Of a stretch of DNA of 64,000 bases, positions 63,396-64,000 are shown in pieces; position 1 is the first letter of the stretch; each line of letters opens with the position of its first letter. The DNA is taken from the NCBI GenBank assembly GCA_029238665.1, contig JAQWFQ010000024.1, positions 124,001 through 188,000 on the forward strand. The letters run 5' to 3'. Made by a program: the position numbers and the translations under genes. A model generated the notes under the pieces. It searched no databases and was not told the origin of the DNA. It was given only the letters and a program-made list of their open reading frames with translations. The DNA comes from Crocinitomicaceae bacterium. Lineage in GTDB: Bacteria > Bacteroidota > Bacteroidia > Flavobacteriales_D > Crocinitomicaceae.

Positions 63396-63428
63396 AAAAA
63401 ATGCACACTAGAAATAGTGTGCATTTTT
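63396..63428. terminator. Bidirectional terminator after the cyclophilin gene
   Basis: A 14-bp stem AAAAATGCACACTA / TAGTGTGCATTTTT with a GAAA tetraloop and A/T runs on both sides; it serves the cyclophilin gene (+) and the lipoprotein gene (-). Confidence 0.9.
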
Positions 63429-63447
63429 TATTTAATTCATTTTATCC

Positions 63448-63744
63448 CTATATACCGTCAAGATAATCGGCATGAGCATCTATTAAGTCTGGACATTTTT
63501 CAGCAATTGAGGCTGACATTTGAGCATCCTGAACATCTACATCAGCATCTTTAATGCAAATGGAGTATTCTAGGCTCGTTAAATCAAGCTCAAAACCCAA
63601 ATCTGCCATTTCGCTATCTACACCTTTATCTGCCATACAATCGCACAGCTCAACGGCCACTGCATCAAACTCTGCTTTACCTGGTTCTCCACAAGAAGCT
63701 AAAGTCAAAGCCAATCCTCCTATTACTAAACTAATTTTTTTCAT
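63448..63744 (-). CDS. Small cysteine-containing lipoprotein, unknown function
   Basis: 98 residues: lipoprotein signal (KKISLVIGGLALTLASC, lipobox LASC), then a short acidic helical domain with CDCMADKG, YSICIKDAD and EKCPDL, giving four cysteines spaced for a helical disulfide-rich hairpin. Many Bacteroidota have such small lipoproteins; I do not recognise a named family. Acidic overall, so a periplasmic binding role is possible. Promoter element at 63772. Confidence 0.72.
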   Translation of the reverse strand: MKKISLVIGGLALTLASCGEPGKAEFDAVAVELCDCMADKGVDSEMADLGFELDLTSLEYSICIKDADVDVQDAQMSASIAEKCPDLIDAHADYLDGI

Positions 63745-63771
63745 AATACATTTTCATTAAAAGTGTTCAAC

Positions 63772-63779
63772 CAAACTTA
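63772..63779 (-). promoter_or_regulatory. -7 promoter element of the small lipoprotein gene
   Basis: TAAGTTTG on the minus strand matches TAnnTTTG, 27 nt before the ATG at 63744. Confidence 0.5.
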
Positions 63780-63839
63780 CTAAAAAACTTCAGTTATCAA
63801 TAATTGAAAGAAACAATTTCTTTTTCTCTAGCAAAAGAG

Positions 63840-63847
63840 TAACTTTG
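63840..63847 (+). promoter_or_regulatory. -7 promoter element of dnaX
   Basis: TAACTTTG matches TAnnTTTG, 5 nt before the dnaX ATG at 63853. Confidence 0.45.
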
Positions 63848-63852
63848 TTTCA

Positions 63853-64000
63853 ATGAGTGATTTTGTAGTATCCGCAAGAAAGTATCGTCCACAAACCTTT
63901 GACACTGTTGTAGGTCAAAAGTCGATTACTTCTACATTGCGTAACGCTATAAAAAACAACCACTTGGCACAAGCATTCTTGTTTTGTGGGTCTCGCGGTG
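63853..64000 (+). CDS. dnaX: DNA polymerase III gamma/tau subunit (3' partial)
   Basis: Clamp-loader ATPase; only the first 49 residues fall in the window. The translation reads MSDFVVSARKYRPQTFDTVV, then GQKSITSTLRNAI and HLAQAFLFCGSRG, the DnaX N-terminus leading into Walker A (GSRGxGKT). It runs off the right edge. A promoter element is at 63840. It loads the clamp encoded by dnaN at 31.6 kb. Confidence 0.93.
   Translation, partial: MSDFVVSARKYRPQTFDTVVGQKSITSTLRNAIKNNHLAQAFLFCGSRG

Noticed and set aside
1-64000. tRNA and rRNA genes
   Set aside because: I looked for T-loop (GTTCGA) plus acceptor-stem patterns in the gaps between genes and found no convincing cloverleaf; a tRNA search program should confirm this.

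Overview
The window is chromosomal DNA of a low-GC member of the Bacteroidota, most likely a marine Flavobacteriales lineage (Crocinitomicaceae/Cryomorphaceae-like; the family is a guess). The evidence is the gliding gene pair gldF-gldG, C-terminal type IX secretion (T9SS) sorting domains on three exported proteins, bacillithiol genes bshB1 and bshC, a ResB-CcsA fusion, TonB receptors with carboxypeptidase-regulatory-like N-termini, and many promoters of the Bacteroidota form TAnnTTTG. It is dense housekeeping sequence with 54 genes called, two of them cut by the window edges. I recognised no rRNA or tRNA gene, CRISPR array, insertion sequence or prophage.

Layout. 1-11.1 kb: 3' part of a fused 2-oxoacid dehydrogenase E1, a thioredoxin-fold protein, the rpsP-rimM-trmN6 operon, an S9 peptidase, a DtxR-type metal regulator divergent from a TonB receptor/thioredoxin pair, and a VanX-like dipeptidase. 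11.1-20.3 kb: aminotransferase, hemN, cysteine desulfurase, glycosyltransferase, Gre-like factor, a large PLP enzyme and a seven-repeat T9SS protein. 20.3-26.5 kb (minus strand): bshB1, the CcsA/ResB fusion, purC, phoH. 26.6-32.8 kb (plus): SAM hydrolase family, ABM monooxygenase, gldF, gldG, a membrane-anchored protein and dnaN. 32.8-34.0 kb: the only sizeable gene-poor stretch, holding two copies of a structured repeat and a FISUMP-domain gene that looks like a mobile cassette. 34-40.2 kb: comEC, thrS-infC-rpmI-rplT and a secreted thioredoxin. 40.3-47.5 kb: dnaK, an M23 peptidase, alaS and a glycosyltransferase. 47.6-55.9 kb: a small exported protein, an NtrC-like regulator, ppx, a NatAB-like ABC exporter, a DEAD-box helicase, a hydrolase-fold protein, a BaiN/HI0933 flavoprotein and a DUF1456 protein. 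56-64 kb: a T9SS protein, a pseudouridine synthase, a TonB receptor, bshC, a cyclophilin, a lipoprotein and the start of dnaX.

How the genes fit together. Protein synthesis (S16, RimM, TrmN6, ThrS, IF-3, L35, L20, AlaS, RluE-like), folding (DnaK, cyclophilin), replication (DnaN, DnaX), thiol redox (BshB1, BshC, three thioredoxin-fold proteins), metal/haem handling (DtxR, TonB receptor, HemN, CcsBA) and the T9SS/gliding export lifestyle are interleaved.

I found no defence island or clearly new multi-gene system. The signals most worth a second look are the repeat pair with a compensatory base change and the adjacent cassette-like gene (32.8-34.0 kb), a duplicated histidine-rich loop in the cytochrome c synthase, a long acidic tail on ribosomal protein S16, a regulator palindrome between the dtxR and TonB promoters, and a perfect palindrome on the promoter of the pseudouridine synthase gene.
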